A program made the translations under genes and the position numbers. Shown here piece after piece: positions 15,885 to 24,385 of a DNA stretch of 35,289 nucleotides. Positions within the stretch are counted from its first letter, which is position 1. Each line of letters opens with the position of its first letter. Source of the DNA: an uncultured bacterium (lineage in GTDB: Bacteria; Bacteroidota; Bacteroidia; Chitinophagales; Chitinophagaceae); assembly GCA_903834825.1 (NCBI GenBank), contig CAILKQ010000180.1, positions 1 through 35,289 on the forward strand. The letters are read 5' to 3'. The notes under the pieces are model-generated. The model was not told the DNA's origin. It did no database searches and saw only the letters and a list, made by a program, of their open reading frames with translations.

Positions 15885-18800
15885 TTATTTTTTAGGAACA
15901 AGCTTCATCGAAATGATGGCCAACCTGTTTGTCTCCTTGGCATCCAACCGCTCCAATTTCATGTAGAGTTTTCTGTCGCCCGACACCACATTTTGCAACT
16001 GCAATTCTTTTGTGCCAAACATGGTGCTTGAATGGTTTTCCAATTTGAACGATGCAATCGCAGGCCCGTTGGGAGCATCCTGGTGCAAGCTGATCTGGTA
16101 GCCCTTCATCAGTTGTGCAGGAATTCCGTATGCTAATTCAATCGTCCCAATGTTTTCCAAATCAATGTTGGAAAACTCCATCCATCCGTTGTTTCCCTGG
16201 CTGATGTTCAGGAATGCAGCACGTTGTTTGTTCCAGTCCTTGGTCTCAACCCTAAGGTTGCCGCTGTTGCTTGGTATATTCACCAATGCACTTTTGAGTG
16301 ACACAGAACCCACCGCACTCAGTGGCCTGATGCCTGCGCCGCCCCTGTCTGTATACGTGGCGGTAATCAACATCAGGTTTCCGGAACCCATGTCATTTTC
16401 TGACGGTGTAATGGTTCCATTGGAAGGCAAGGAGGGGGCATCTTTCTTGTTCAGGCTCAATACCCAATCAACAATCATTCCTGCCTCTTCGGGTTTTAGG
16501 TCTGGATGGGCGGCCATGGCCACTTCTCCCCAAACACCGCTTCCGCCATTGATGATTTTATTGGTGAGGTAGGACCTGGCTTTGGTATCCCCTTCATATT
16601 TCTCTGCCACCATTTTATACGCTGGTCCTACAGATTTCTCCGCTTCTTTGTGACAGGCCTTGCAATCCAGGGTTGCTGCCAGGTTCTTCCCTTCCATGAT
16701 GGCGGTCATCACCTGGTGGCCAACCACCTGTGCCTTGTCTGGTCCGTTCACGTAATCAACTTTTACATAAATCGATTTTTTGTCAACGCTTCCTTTTTCT
16801 GTAGTGCCATCTTCTTTGTCCTTCACATTTACAGTATAGGGTACTGGCTGGCCAGGAAAATAAAATTTGTTGCCCGCATCGAGTTTTACACTCACCTCAG
16901 GTGCTTCGTTTCCTGCATAAACCTTTACCACTTCGCTCCTGGTAACACCGCCCTTGGAATCTTTCACTTCAACATAGATGGCATACTCGCCAGCTTTGGT
17001 TAAAGTGAAAGAGGTATTGGGCGTGGTTACTGGCGGACGAACAGCAGCACCAAAATGCCAAACATAACTCAGGGCATCATTGTCAGCATCGGTTGATCCA
17101 ACCGCATCCACCTTAAGCGTAAATGGAATGCTGCCTGAAAGTTTAGGCACATTGATTTTTGCCTTGGGAGCCCTGTTGCCTCCATTATAATCGATTCTTG
17201 AAAGGGCGGCATCCGCATTCTTGCTGAACCATCCTGAGCCATACTCGAGCACATAGAACCTGCCATCAGGACCCACCTCAACATCCATGGCGCTTTTGAA
17301 CTTGGTAGATTCCATGAAGGGCTCCATTTGCTGGTAATTGCCTTCGGCATCCATGCTCACCATTTTCATCCATCCCCTGATCCATTCGTAGAACAAGAGT
17401 TTTCCGTTGAAATAATCTGGATACCTTGTGGCCTTGGGATAGAACTCTGTGTAATAAACCGGTCCCGCCATTGCATTTCTTCCCCCCGTGCCCACTTCTG
17501 GAAACTCAGTTGAGGCCGCATACGGATACCAAATAAAAGCAGGGCTTACCGGAGGCAGTTGCTGCAAACCGGAATTGTTTTTGGAGAGGTTCATGGGTTT
17601 TTTAGGGTCGAAGAATTCACCCACTTCACCTGTTTCATAGTTGAACTGGCGGTATGGATAGTTGTTGCCAATGAACAGCGGATAACCAAAATAACCTGCC
17701 TTGCGGGCCTGGTTCAACTCATCATATCCCCTTGATCCTTTTTCATCTGGTTTGTCATTTCCTGCATCAGGACCAACATCACCCCAATACAAAAACCCCG
17801 TTTTTCTGTCAACCGATATCCTGTAGGGATTTCTGGTACCCATGGCATAAATTTCAGGCCTTGTTTTGGGTGTTCCCGGAGGAAAAAGATTTCCTTCAGG
17901 AATAGAATAAGATGCGTCAGGATTGACCTTGATGCGCAATACCTTTCCCCTCAAATCATTGGTATTGCTTGATCCTCTTCTTCCATCAAATTGCTCAAAT
18001 CCTTCCCTGTTGTCTATTGCGCCGAACCCTTCCAGGGTATATTTTGAGTTGGGCTGGTTGAACGGTGTTGTATTGTCGCCAGTAGAAATAAACAGGCTTC
18101 CATCGGGTCCGAATGTCAATGAACCCCCCGTATGGCAACAGATTTTTCTTTGAGAAGCAACATCCAAGACCTTTTTTTCGCTTTTAAGGTCAAGCTTGCC
18201 ATCCTTGAAAACAAAACGCGACAAGCGGTTCGCCGCAGTATCATTGGTGGCATAAAACATGTAGATATAGTTGTTCTTCGCAAAGTCAGGATCTGCGGTG
18301 ATGCCCAGCAGTCCCTCTTCTGCATTGATGCCCTGTACACCAGACTTGGAATAAAGATCAAATTTGGCAACCTGCGTTACTTTTTTTGTGGTATTGCTGT
18401 AGTGCATTACCTCCCCTTTTCTTTGTGTAATAAGGATATCAAAATTAGGAAGGATGGCCATTTCAGTTGGCTCATCAAAAACACCACCGGCCAGTACATT
18501 CTTGGTAAAGCGGTCTTCATCTGGAACCAGCATTGACTTAGTCTTGCTATAATCCTTCTTTGCATTATTGCCGATGGCGTACTTGATGCCACCCAGGATA
18601 TGCTTCAGAAAAAGGGGATCTGCAAAGGATTCATTGGTATGACCAAACTCAGTATAGAAGGCCCTTCCGCCGTCATAGTCGTGGTACCATGCCATGGGAT
18701 GGCTGTCTCCATTTTGACCACCTTCATAGGATTTCTCATCGATGCTGATGAGAATATTCACTTCTTTACCAGGTACTACTTTAAAGTTGTACCACTCATC

Positions 18801-19277
18801 ATAGCGTTCCCAAATTTCGGGAAGATGGGATGTGCTGATATGGGTCCTGTTGTGCACAATGAGTTTTGCCTTCTGTTGTCTGGGGTGGTTCTTAAAATAG
18901 GCCCCAGCCAGTTTTCCATACCAGGGCCAATTGTATTCACAATCAGTGGCCGCATGAATACCCATGTATCCTCCACCCGATTGGATGAACCTTTCAAAAA
19001 TAGCCTGCTGTTTTGGATTGAGCGCATCACCGGTTGTGTTCAGAAAAACAACTGCCTGGTATTTTTTGAGGTTCTCTTCCTTGAATGCTTCTGCATCTTC
19101 AGTAGTATCAACTGCAAATCCATTTTCTTTTCCCAATTGCATGATGGCTGTTTTTCCAACACCGATGGATCCATGCCTGAAGCCTGCAGTCTTTGAAAAA
19201 ACCAATACCCTTGATTGTGCATTGGCAACAAAGCTCAAACAGCCATTCAACAACAATAACAATAAGACTCTTCTCAT
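15885..19277 (-). CDS. Secreted ThuA / glucose-sorbosone dehydrogenase-like / PKD / cytochrome c fusion
   Basis: 1130 residues from ATG 19277. A signal peptide (MRRVLLLLLLNGCLSFVANAQ) is followed by: ThuA domain (~22-240, VLVFSKTAGFRHGSI, GGGYMGIHAATDC); PQQ glucose/sorbosone dehydrogenase-type propeller (~260-700, EEGLLGITADPDF, HTGGSLTFGPDGSLFIS, GTRNPYRISVD); PKD domain (~703-790); an Ig-like segment; class I cytochrome c (~850-945, heme site CKACH at C872, C875, H876, probable axial M921 in VAMAAHP); and a C-terminal CBM6-like domain (~965-1130). ThuA domains occur in trehalose/keto-sugar use. The layout suggests periplasmic sugar oxidation with electrons handed intramolecularly to heme c (inference). 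Terminators flank it, so it is probably monocistronic. Such fusions are recurrent in Bacteroidota, but the physiological substrate is not established to my knowledge. Confidence 0.9.
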   Translation of the reverse strand: MRRVLLLLLLNGCLSFVANAQSRVLVFSKTAGFRHGSIGVGKTAIMQLGKENGFAVDTTEDAEAFKEENLKKYQAVVFLNTTGDALNPKQQAIFERFIQSGGGYMGIHAATDCEYNWPWYGKLAGAYFKNHPRQQKAKLIVHNRTHISTSHLPEIWERYDEWYNFKVVPGKEVNILISIDEKSYEGGQNGDSHPMAWYHDYDGGRAFYTEFGHTNESFADPLFLKHILGGIKYAIGNNAKKDYSKTKSMLVPDEDRFTKNVLAGGVFDEPTEMAILPNFDILITQRKGEVMHYSNTTKKVTQVAKFDLYSKSGVQGINAEEGLLGITADPDFAKNNYIYMFYATNDTAANRLSRFVFKDGKLDLKSEKKVLDVASQRKICCHTGGSLTFGPDGSLFISTGDNTTPFNQPNSKYTLEGFGAIDNREGFEQFDGRRGSSNTNDLRGKVLRIKVNPDASYSIPEGNLFPPGTPKTRPEIYAMGTRNPYRISVDRKTGFLYWGDVGPDAGNDKPDEKGSRGYDELNQARKAGYFGYPLFIGNNYPYRQFNYETGEVGEFFDPKKPMNLSKNNSGLQQLPPVSPAFIWYPYAASTEFPEVGTGGRNAMAGPVYYTEFYPKATRYPDYFNGKLLFYEWIRGWMKMVSMDAEGNYQQMEPFMESTKFKSAMDVEVGPDGRFYVLEYGSGWFSKNADAALSRIDYNGGNRAPKAKINVPKLSGSIPFTLKVDAVGSTDADNDALSYVWHFGAAVRPPVTTPNTSFTLTKAGEYAIYVEVKDSKGGVTRSEVVKVYAGNEAPEVSVKLDAGNKFYFPGQPVPYTVNVKDKEDGTTEKGSVDKKSIYVKVDYVNGPDKAQVVGHQVMTAIMEGKNLAATLDCKACHKEAEKSVGPAYKMVAEKYEGDTKARSYLTNKIINGGSGVWGEVAMAAHPDLKPEEAGMIVDWVLSLNKKDAPSLPSNGTITPSENDMGSGNLMLITATYTDRGGAGIRPLSAVGSVSLKSALVNIPSNSGNLRVETKDWNKQRAAFLNISQGNNGWMEFSNIDLENIGTIELAYGIPAQLMKGYQISLHQDAPNGPAIASFKLENHSSTMFGTKELQLQNVVSGDRKLYMKLERLDAKETNRLAIISMKLVPKK

Positions 19278-19335
19278 AATGATCAAGTTATAAAGTATAA
19301 ATGAGGTATAAATTTAACGAATAATCGGGCGAAAT

Positions 19336-19363
19336 AAAAAACGCCGCATGACTTATGCGGCGT
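19336..19363 (-). terminator. Terminator of the DUF1080 operon
   Basis: ACGCCGCAT (19341-19349) and ATGCGGCGT (19355-19363) form a perfect 9-bp stem with a five-base loop. Read on the minus strand it is followed by TTTTTATTT, so it ends the transcript of the four-gene operon before the ThuA-fusion gene. Confidence 0.85.
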
Positions 19364-19388
19364 TTAGGATAAATTAATTGGTGCGATG

Positions 19389-20105
19389 TTACAATTGCTT
19401 GATCTTGATATTCCTGAACCATACAAGATTGCCATGGTCCTGCAAGGAAATTTTTCCTTTCCTGTACTTGGCAAAACCAGGCCAGTTCTTGAATTTGGAC
19501 CCTGCAACCAGTTGGTTGAATTGGTCATCGCCAACGGTTGTCGTTACAACAATTTCACCATTGAGCTTCAACGTCAGGGCGCCGTTCATATAAATAACTT
19601 CAGCGTGGTTCCACTCCATGGCGGGTTTTGCCGTTTCCCTGTTGCACTTGATCAGGTCATACAAGTCACCAGCCCTATGCCTTGGGTTTTTGGCATCCCC
19701 GGCTTTTTCATTGTCCAACACCTGCATTTCCATACCGGTAGCGTAGGAGGACTTGAATTTAGGTTCTTCGTGCACACCAAAGATGATACCACTGTTGCCG
19801 CCTTCTGAAATCTTCCACTCCAAACTGAGGTGATAATTTTCGTATTCAAGGTCGGTTGTAAGGTCTCCGCCCCTTTTAACACCGGGTTTCTTATCCTTGT
19901 CCACGTCGCAATAGAGCACACCATCTTCTACTTTCCACAATTCTCCGGTTGCATCATTGTTGTAAATATGCCACCCGTTCTTGGTCTTTCCGTCAAAAAG
20001 CTTTTTCCAGCCTTTTTTGACATTGTTCTCCGGCTTGGGTCCGTCAGTAGTTGGTGTTGCTGAAAGCAACAAGGCAGCAAAGGCAATCGTTAAAAGGGAT
20101 TTCAT
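19389..20105 (-). CDS. DUF1080 protein (3-keto-disaccharide hydrolase family)
   Basis: 238 residues. A Sec signal peptide (MKSLLTIAFAALLLSA) precedes a complete DUF1080 domain: WKKLFDGKTKNGWHIYN at the start, GNSGIIFGVHEE and GMEMQVLDNE in the middle, HRAGDLYDLI, and the closing LQDHGNLVWFRNIKI. Pfam names this family 3-keto-disaccharide hydrolase, and characterised members act on 3-keto-glycosides by hydrolysis or lyase chemistry. It should act in the periplasm on C3-oxidised glycosides. Last gene of a minus-strand operon with Gfo/Idh/MocA oxidoreductase, TIM-barrel isomerase and cytochrome c; the cytochrome stop is five bases upstream. Its substrate is inferred from family and context only. 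Confidence 0.92.
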   Translation of the reverse strand: MKSLLTIAFAALLLSATPTTDGPKPENNVKKGWKKLFDGKTKNGWHIYNNDATGELWKVEDGVLYCDVDKDKKPGVKRGGDLTTDLEYENYHLSLEWKISEGGNSGIIFGVHEEPKFKSSYATGMEMQVLDNEKAGDAKNPRHRAGDLYDLIKCNRETAKPAMEWNHAEVIYMNGALTLKLNGEIVVTTTVGDDQFNQLVAGSKFKNWPGFAKYRKGKISLQDHGNLVWFRNIKIKQL

Positions 20106-20110
20106 TGTTG

Positions 20111-20551
20111 TTATTTTTTCATTGATAAGATATACGCTACCATTGCTGAGGCATCATCAACACTCAGGTTGGGATGTCCTGCCATTGGGATTTCACCCCA
20201 ATTGCCCTGACCACCCTGAAGTACTTTTTCTGCCAGCATTTTTACATTTTTAGCATTGTTCTCATATTTATTGGCCACATCCTGGTAAGCTGGTCCAATC
20301 AATTTTTGATCGTCCTTGTGACAGGTACGACAATCAGAACCTGCGATGAGGGCCTTGCCATCTTTTTTTGCTACGGCCTTGGTCTCTTCTTTTGCTGGCT
20401 CCTCTGCTTTTGTTGTTGCTTCTTCCTTTACGGGAGCAGCAGTCTCTTCTGTTGTTGCATTGCTGATGGGCTTTGTTTCCGTTGTTTCTTCTCCACCGCC
20501 ACAGGCATAAAGCCCTGCTGCGATCACCATTGTGAACAGTACCTTTTTCAT
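20111..20551 (-). CDS. Cytochrome c lipoprotein (class I, c551/c552-like)
   Basis: 146 residues. The signal ends in a lipobox (GLYAC, C17), so it is predicted to be membrane-anchored by lipid. A long Glu/Thr/Ala/Lys-rich tether (~20-65) leads to a cytochrome c domain with heme motif CRTCH and probable axial Met in IPMAGHP. By eye the domain is about 40% identical to the cytochrome domain of the 1130-residue fusion protein (shared G-x-W-G-E-x-x-M-A-x-H-P). It should shuttle electrons in the periplasm, plausibly from a sugar dehydrogenase. ATG 20551 gives the normal lipoprotein signal; an earlier in-frame start at 20575 would add eight residues before it. Third gene of the operon. Confidence 0.92.
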   Translation of the reverse strand: MKKVLFTMVIAAGLYACGGGEETTETKPISNATTEETAAPVKEEATTKAEEPAKEETKAVAKKDGKALIAGSDCRTCHKDDQKLIGPAYQDVANKYENNAKNVKMLAEKVLQGGQGNWGEIPMAGHPNLSVDDASAMVAYILSMKK

Positions 20552-20583
20552 TGTTTGTTGTTGTTTTGTTATCATATTTATTA

Positions 20584-21636
20584 TCAGATGCCTAAAATTT
20601 TCTTGTTGAATTCCTCGTTGCTGCCGGTTCCTGCAAAATCATCAAATGCTTTTTCTGTAACCCTGATGATCTTGTCTTTGATGAATACCGCGCCTTCTTT
20701 TGCTCCATCCTCTGGATGTTTGATGGCGCATTCCCACTCCATCACGGCCCATCCGCTGTAATCGTATGCAGTAAGTTTGCTGAAGATAGCTGAAAAATCA
20801 ACCTGTCCGTCGCCCAAAGAACGGAACCTTCCTGCACGGTCAATCCAATTCTGGTAACCGCCATATACACCTTGCTTGCCCGAGGGATTGAATTCAGCAT
20901 CCTTTACATGGAACATTTTGATGCGCTCATGGTAATGATCGATATAACTGAGGTAATCAAGGCACTGGAGTACGAAATGGCTTGGATCATACAGCAAGCA
21001 AGCCCTTTTGTGGTTGTTGGTTTTTTCCAGGAACATTTCATAGGAAATACCATCATGCAGGTCTTCTCCGGGATGGATTTCGTAACAGAGGTCAACCCCG
21101 TTCTCATCAAATACATCCAGGATGGGCGTCCATCTTTTGGCCAACTCGGTGAATCCTGTTTCTACCAATCCTGCGGGCCTTTGTGGCCAGGGATAAACCG
21201 TATGCCAGAGCAGGGCACCACTAAAAGTAGCATGGGCATTCAATCCCAGGTTGGCAGATGCCTTGGCTGCGTACTTGAGCTGCTCTACCGCCCAGGCTGT
21301 TCTGGCCTTGCTGTTGCCGCGTACGTTTTCCGGCGCAAACCCATCAAACAATTCATCATAGGCAGGATGAACGGCCACCAACTGACCCTGCAGATGGGTT
21401 GACAATTCTGTGATCTGCAAGCCCGCTGCCTCCACAATTCCTTTCACTTCATCGGCATAGGTTTTGCTTTCGGCAGCTTTCTGCAAATCGATACAGCGTG
21501 GATCCCAGGTGGGAAGTTGAACACCCACAAAACCCAAATCAGCCGCCCATTTGCAGATGGTCGAGAGGTCATTGAAGGGGGCCGCATCTCCCATGAACTG
21601 GGCAAGGAATATTCCGGGACCTTTTATCGTTTTCAT
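20584..21636 (-). CDS. Sugar phosphate isomerase/epimerase-family TIM barrel, cytosolic
   Basis: 350 residues with no signal peptide, so cytosolic, unlike the two Tat-exported relatives in this window. The TIM-barrel metal site is visible in CYEIHPGED, LLYDPSHFVLQ, MFHVKDAEF and VMEWEC, supplying Glu, Asp, His and Glu. FLAQFMGD and PFNDLSTICKWAADLGFVGVQ are typical of this longer subgroup, which often lies beside Gfo/Idh/MocA oxidoreductases. It probably isomerises a keto-sugar or its reduction product. Second gene of the operon, 11 bases after the oxidoreductase stop. Confidence 0.88.
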   Translation of the reverse strand: MKTIKGPGIFLAQFMGDAAPFNDLSTICKWAADLGFVGVQLPTWDPRCIDLQKAAESKTYADEVKGIVEAAGLQITELSTHLQGQLVAVHPAYDELFDGFAPENVRGNSKARTAWAVEQLKYAAKASANLGLNAHATFSGALLWHTVYPWPQRPAGLVETGFTELAKRWTPILDVFDENGVDLCYEIHPGEDLHDGISYEMFLEKTNNHKRACLLYDPSHFVLQCLDYLSYIDHYHERIKMFHVKDAEFNPSGKQGVYGGYQNWIDRAGRFRSLGDGQVDFSAIFSKLTAYDYSGWAVMEWECAIKHPEDGAKEGAVFIKDKIIRVTEKAFDDFAGTGSNEEFNKKILGI

Positions 21637-21647
21637 TCGTTTTTAAT

Positions 21648-22814
21648 TTAAACCGTGTGTGGAGTCCATTTTGTTGATGACTGGGAAGAAAGCACCACGT
21701 TGTCAATAAAGGCCATGCCGCGGATGCCATCCTCAACCCCAGGGAAATCAAGCATTTCGGCCGTTGGTGTTGTTCCATCAATCCGTGTGCCAAGGGTCAG
21801 AGAAAAATTCCTGTAAATGTTGGCAAAAGCCTCCAGATAACCCTCCGGATGTCCGCCCGGGGTCCTGGAATTATGGACTGCGAAAGAGGAAAGCCTGTCG
21901 GCATAGTTGCCGCCAGCCCTATAGATCTGAGTGGGCTGGTCCAGCCATTTGACCAGCATGGTATTGGGCTCGTGTTGCGCCCATTCGATGCCGCCTTTCT
22001 CACCATATACCCTGATCTTGAGGGCGTTTTCTTCTCCTGCAGCTACCTGAGAAGCCATCAATACGCCAGCGCTTCCGTTTTCAAACTTGAGCAAGACATT
22101 GCCATCATCATCCAGCATCCTGCCTTCCACCATTACATTGAGGTCTGCGCAGATCTGGGTGATCTTCAGGCCTGTAATATATTCTGCCAAATGTGCCGCA
22201 TGTGTTCCAATGTCTCCCATGCACCCGCTTTTACCGCTGCGCTTGGGGTCTGTACGCCATGCCGCCTGGGCATTGCCTTCGCGTTCTGTGAGTTTGCTGA
22301 GCCATCCCTGTGGATATTCCACCCATACCTTGCGGATGTTGCCCAGCTTGCCTTCCTTCACCATTTGCCTGGCCTGCTTTACCAGCGGATAACCCGAATA
22401 AGTATGGGTAAGGCAAAGCATGAGACCCGTTGCCTCCTGGATGCGTTTCAACTCCAGGGCCTCGTCCAACGTAAAGGCAATGGGTTTTTCAATAACCACA
22501 TGAAAACCATGCTCCATGGCCATTTTGGCTGGAGCAAAATGGGCGAAATTGGGTGTAACAATGGTCAAAAAATCCATGCGCTTGTCTTCCGGCAACTGGC
22601 TTTCTTTGGTGATCATCTCCTCAAACGTGAGGTAGATCCTGTCTTCGGCCAAAAAAAGCGACTTGCCTGAATCTTTGGCAATGTCTGGATTGATGCTCAG
22701 TGCACCACAGACCAATTCGATGAGTCCGTCCATTCCAGCTGCATGGCGGTGAATGGCTCCGATGAAAGCATCCTTGCCGCCGCCAACCATACCCATTCTT
22801 AGTTTTCTGTTCAT
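21648..22814 (-). CDS. Gfo/Idh/MocA family oxidoreductase
   Basis: 388 residues, cytosolic. The NAD(P)-binding Rossmann fold begins MGMVGGGKDAFIGAIHRH. The family motif E-K-P is present (E109-P111 in VVIEKPIAF), with K110 as the likely catalytic lysine and GDIGTH supplying D201 and H205. A long C-terminal alpha/beta domain follows. In keto-glycoside routes such enzymes oxidise sugars at C3 or reduce 3-keto-sugars back to sugars; direction is not readable here. First gene of the operon with isomerase, cytochrome c and DUF1080. No Tat or Sec signal is visible. Confidence 0.93.
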   Translation of the reverse strand: MNRKLRMGMVGGGKDAFIGAIHRHAAGMDGLIELVCGALSINPDIAKDSGKSLFLAEDRIYLTFEEMITKESQLPEDKRMDFLTIVTPNFAHFAPAKMAMEHGFHVVIEKPIAFTLDEALELKRIQEATGLMLCLTHTYSGYPLVKQARQMVKEGKLGNIRKVWVEYPQGWLSKLTEREGNAQAAWRTDPKRSGKSGCMGDIGTHAAHLAEYITGLKITQICADLNVMVEGRMLDDDGNVLLKFENGSAGVLMASQVAAGEENALKIRVYGEKGGIEWAQHEPNTMLVKWLDQPTQIYRAGGNYADRLSSFAVHNSRTPGGHPEGYLEAFANIYRNFSLTLGTRIDGTTPTAEMLDFPGVEDGIRGMAFIDNVVLSSQSSTKWTPHTV

Positions 22815-22941
22815 GTTGGTTGATTGAAAAATGTCAATAAAAATGAGGTTTAAAAATAATCAATTTAGCGCTACAATCCTTCAATATTTGATGTTGTTTA
22901 AAAGAAATCATTTCACGGCTTTTTGAGCATTGTGCTAAAAT

Positions 22942-22967
22942 AAAAAAGAGGGGGCAGTTGCCCCCTC
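22942..22967 (-). terminator. Terminator after the MFS transporter gene
   Basis: GAGGGGGC (22948-22955) and GCCCCCTC (22960-22967) form an 8-bp G+C-rich stem with a four-base loop. On the minus strand it is followed by six T, then ATTTT. It ends the MFS transcript and separates it from the Gfo/Idh operon. The rest of 22815-22991 is A+T-rich and should hold the operon promoter, but I see no clear element. Confidence 0.9.
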
Positions 22968-22991
22968 CTTAAAAATAATAGTACGATATGA

Positions 22992-24200
22992 TTATGCTTT
23001 TTGCGTCTTTCTGGAGTAAATGTACAGACCGACGAAAGCAACAATAAGAATGGCAGGAAAAAGGAGCATGTTGGACAGGGTAGACTGACCTGCAGCAAGA
23101 TCAGCGGCATCGCCCACCAATCCACCGGCTTCAGCCGCCGTCTTATTTTTTTGGATCCATCCACCAATCACGGGCTGGAACATGGAAGAAGAAAACATCC
23201 CGATACCACCCATGATGGAAAGACCGAGGGCGCCCGTTTGTGGAAGCGTCTCAGCTATAAAGCCAAGCATGTTGGGCCAGAAATAACAGATGCCCAATGC
23301 ATAAACAACCGCTGCAACATACAGCGCTGCCCCACTCATGGTGCTCAACATGTAAATACCAATCACGGCAAATACAGCAGAGCCCAACAAAACACCAACG
23401 GTATTCAATTTATGGATCAATGGACCGGCAAAGTACCTGCCCACAGCCATCAGACCGGTCACCAGGGCCAGGATCAGCATCGGACTTGCGCCTGCTTTGG
23501 CGAGGATGGGTCCGACCCACTGTTGTGGACCAAATTCAGAAATAGCGGTAAGGGCCATACATGCGGCCATGAACAAATACAAGGGGTTCAACATGGCCTT
23601 GAAATTGGCAACCGGTGAACTTGCTTCAGCCTTGGGCTGAGGAAATATTTGGCCCCAGAACATGATGGCATAGATAACAGTAGGAACAAGGATGACCCAG
23701 ATCTGTGCCTGCCAGGGAAGGCTTGCGTCAGTCATGAATTTTGAAATCAAGGAACCCAATACGATTCCACCCGGGAACCACATGTGAAAACGGTTCATCT
23801 TTTTGCTGAATTCATTGCCAGTATAGGCATCAGCAATCATTGGATTACAAGCCGCTTCTGTACATCCATTGCCAATGCCGATCAACAAGGTCGATACCAA
23901 CAATACATTGTAGCTGCTGGCATAGATGGTGGTCAAGATACCAATGGCATGTGCAACGAATGCGACCTGCATGATCAATTTAGGACCAATTTTGGCGTAA
24001 AAAATTCCTCCGAGGATCATGGAAATCGGAAAACCAAGGAACCACATCGAGTTGATGGTGCCAAGCTGAACGGTGTCCAGGCTCAATTCAGTCCCAAGCT
24101 GGGTGAGGATTCCCGCCCTGATACTGAAAGAGAAGGCTGTTGTAATGAGCGCAAAACAGCTCGCCAAAAAGAGGCGGTTTGCATTGATTGGCTGGGTCAT
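22992..24200 (-). CDS. MFS transporter, FHS/fucose-permease-like
   Basis: 402 residues with about 12 transmembrane helices and no large soluble domain. The half-barrel signature in helix 4-5 (GIGNGCTEAACNPMIADAY; NRFHMWFPGGIVLGSLISKF) matches the sugar:H+ symporter FHS family, which carries fucose, glucose or related sugars. It likely imports the monosaccharide or keto-sugar produced outside the membrane. It is transcribed separately from the downstream Gfo/Idh operon (terminator at 22942-22967) and diverges from the TIM-barrel gene at 24386. The substrate is unknown. Confidence 0.88.
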   Translation of the reverse strand: MTQPINANRLFLASCFALITTAFSFSIRAGILTQLGTELSLDTVQLGTINSMWFLGFPISMILGGIFYAKIGPKLIMQVAFVAHAIGILTTIYASSYNVLLVSTLLIGIGNGCTEAACNPMIADAYTGNEFSKKMNRFHMWFPGGIVLGSLISKFMTDASLPWQAQIWVILVPTVIYAIMFWGQIFPQPKAEASSPVANFKAMLNPLYLFMAACMALTAISEFGPQQWVGPILAKAGASPMLILALVTGLMAVGRYFAGPLIHKLNTVGVLLGSAVFAVIGIYMLSTMSGAALYVAAVVYALGICYFWPNMLGFIAETLPQTGALGLSIMGGIGMFSSSMFQPVIGGWIQKNKTAAEAGGLVGDAADLAAGQSTLSNMLLFPAILIVAFVGLYIYSRKTQKA

Positions 24201-24322
24201 TGTAAATTAGATTTGGTTAAGGGGTTTATAAAAATTCCACTTCAAGCTAATTAATCTTACAGACCTTGCCAAGTTTAGGGTTGTTTTTTTTGAGCGTTGT
24301 CGGTTTTTACTGCTGCACTTCA

Positions 24323-24334
24323 TTGGTTAACCAA
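24323..24334. promoter_or_regulatory. 12-bp perfect palindrome in divergent promoter region
   Basis: TTGGTTAACCAA lies between the divergent MFS and TIM-barrel genes, 51 bases upstream of the ATG at 24386. It overlaps a possible -33 TTG of a TTG-N24-TATCGTTG arrangement (24323-24357), so it could be a repressor site. No regulator gene is adjacent, and a 12-bp palindrome can arise by chance. Confidence 0.3.
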
Positions 24335-24385
24335 GATTTCATTGATCTGTATCGTTGTATCTGAATAGTTTCATTATTTTTAGGG

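Noticed and set aside
21849-22670. Plus-strand frame of about 273 codons opposite the Gfo/Idh gene
   Set aside because: Antisense to a clear Rossmann-fold oxidoreductase; composition is that of an antisense shadow.
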